From positions 1 through 64,000 of the forward strand of contig NZ_FPJO01000014.1 of NCBI RefSeq assembly GCF_900119365.1: a stretch of DNA of 64,000 nt. The letters are read 5' to 3'. Origin of the DNA: Streptomyces atratus. GTDB taxonomy: Bacteria; Actinomycetota; Actinomycetes; Streptomycetales; Streptomycetaceae. Under the pieces are notes generated by a model that made no database searches, was not told where the DNA came from, and was given only the letters and a program-made list of their open reading frames with translations. A program made the translations under genes and the position numbers. Positions 63,205 through 64,000 of the stretch are shown here, one piece after another (position 1 is the first letter of the stretch; each line of letters begins with the position of its first letter).

Positions 63205-63759
63205 TCAGCCCCCGTAGACGTGCGGGGCGAGCGTGCCGACGAAGGGGAGGTTGCGGTACTTCTCGGCGTAGTCGAGCCCGTAACCGACGACGAATTCGTT
63301 GGGGATGTCGAAACCGACCCACTTGCAGTCGAGCGCGACCTTGGCCGCGTCCGGCTTGCGCAGCAGGGTGCAGATCTCCAGGGAGGCGGGCTCGCGCGAG
63401 CCGAGGTTCGACATCAGCCACGACAGGGTCAGGCCCGAGTCGATGATGTCCTCGACGATCAGGACGTGCTTGCCCTTGATGTCGGTGTCCAGGTCCTTGA
63501 GGATCCGGACCACTCCGGAGGACTGGGTGCCCGCGCCGTACGACGAGACGGCCATCCAGTCCATGGTGACGGGGGTGGACAGCGCGCGCGCCAGGTCCGC
63601 CATCACCATCACTGCGCCCTTGAGGACGCCGACGATGAGCAGGTCCTTGCCCGCGTACTCCGCGTCGATCTTCGCGGCCAGCTCGACGAGCTTCGCGTCG
63701 ATCTCTTCCTTGGTGAGGAGCACCGACTGAAGGTCGGTGCCCATGTCCTTCTCGTTCAC
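63205..63759 (-). CDS. hpt: hypoxanthine phosphoribosyltransferase
   Basis: Hpt salvages hypoxanthine and guanine with PRPP. The 184-residue protein has VGVLKGAVMVMADLARAL, the PRPP loop VEDIIDSGLTL and KWVGFDIPNEFVVGYGLDY. The GTG at 63759 has an AAAGAGA site; the ATG at 63744 is five codons further in and an in-frame extension upstream lacks homology. It lies 85 bp after tilS and 227 bp before ftsH, the conserved tilS-hpt-ftsH order. Confidence 0.94.
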   Translation of the reverse strand: MNEKDMGTDLQSVLLTKEEIDAKLVELAAKIDAEYAGKDLLIVGVLKGAVMVMADLARALSTPVTMDWMAVSSYGAGTQSSGVVRILKDLDTDIKGKHVLIVEDIIDSGLTLSWLMSNLGSREPASLEICTLLRKPDAAKVALDCKWVGFDIPNEFVVGYGLDYAEKYRNLPFVGTLAPHVYGG

Positions 63760-63844
63760 CCGCGTCTCTTTCTCTGCCTGCCGGGTCCGGGGTGTTGCCC
63801 CCGCACCTGCGCGGCCGCTCGCCTGCGTGTCAGCCGCTTGTGCT

Positions 63845-64000
63845 TCAGCTCTGCCGAATGACCAGTCTGCCACCCTGCCGCATGGCTTCGACGCGTCCGG
63901 GCAGGTTGATGGCGCGCTGGCCGCGCCAGCCGGTGATCAGACGGTCGACTTCCTCGATGTGCCGGGCGAAGAGCGAACCGGCCGGGGAACCCGCCTCCAT
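63845..64000 (-). CDS. tilS: tRNA(Ile)-lysidine synthetase, C-terminal part
   Basis: The last 51 codons of a gene that runs off the right edge. They encode SLFARHIEEVDRLITGWRGQ and end INLPGRVEAMRQGGRLVIRQS, the C-terminal pattern of actinomycete TilS. TilS modifies cytidine-34 of the CAU-anticodon isoleucine tRNA. The identity also rests on the neighbours hpt and ftsH. The 5' end is missing from the window. Confidence 0.85.
   Translation of the reverse strand: MEAGSPAGSLFARHIEEVDRLITGWRGQRAINLPGRVEAMRQGGRLVIRQS

Overview
The window is chromosomal DNA of a Streptomyces-type actinomycete. It has very high GC with strong third-position bias and frequent GTG and TTG starts. Gene blocks familiar from Streptomyces cores are present: sigE-cseA-cseB-cseC, radA-disA, clpC-(SCO3374-type)-lsr2, coaX-nadC-nadB-panC, nuoD2, and a folE/folP/folB/folK-ftsH-hpt-tilS cluster. 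As far as I remember S. coelicolor gene order, this matches its core region between an rRNA operon and tilS. I see no prophage, insertion sequence or CRISPR array.

Layout. 1-640: promoter and leader region of an rRNA operon on the minus strand; the 16S gene would begin just beyond the left edge. 634-8916: a GlxA/AraC regulator, a cysteine hydrolase, proC, a two-gene ABC exporter, a methyltransferase, small proteins and a Ser/Thr kinase with a PQQ-type propeller. 8993-13490: ilvD, then a TetR-sugar isomerase pair and a Ppx/GppA phosphatase. 13531-21940: a Cys-rich hypothetical, a sigma-like/zinc-finger/membrane/BACON fusion protein, radA-disA, a secreted hypothetical, a PAP2 phosphatase and mutY. 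22118-25554: the cell-envelope stress operon sigE-cseABC. 25646-27940: a divergent MFS exporter and TetR pair around a 21-bp perfect inverted repeat. 27975-29830: an M23 peptidase and a decayed trypco2-type locus. 29922-36035: clpC with an upstream ClgR-like box, an SCO3374-type gene, lsr2, an ArgA-type acetyltransferase, an orphan BlaI-type repressor, a 59-residue membrane protein and a hypothetical gene. 36144-41707: a tightly overlapped operon for coenzyme A and NAD synthesis. 41899-48831: an aldolase-like PLP enzyme, an ArsR-type regulator, a NarL-type two-component pair, and a MidA/NDUFAF7-type methyltransferase followed by an orphan NuoD. 48901-55022: a coiled-coil membrane protein, a betaine/choline-type ABC importer and an esterase. 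55162-64000: an MprF-like lysyltransferase, the folate genes, ftsH, hpt and the 3' end of tilS.

Common themes are envelope stress (SigE/Cse, M23 peptidase, PAP2, MprF-like protein), proteolysis (ClpC, FtsH) and cofactor synthesis (NAD, CoA, folate). Many genes begin 6-7 nt after a -10-like hexamer and lack a Shine-Dalgarno sequence, so leaderless mRNAs look common here. Convergent gene ends are repeatedly separated by long, near-perfect hairpins.

No wholly new multi-gene system stands out. The most unusual items are the sigma/zinc-finger/BACON fusion, the eroded trypco2 locus, the mirrored TetR operator, the (CCGGGG)4 tract in a transporter ATPase gene, and the pairing of a complex I arginine methyltransferase homologue with an orphan NuoD.
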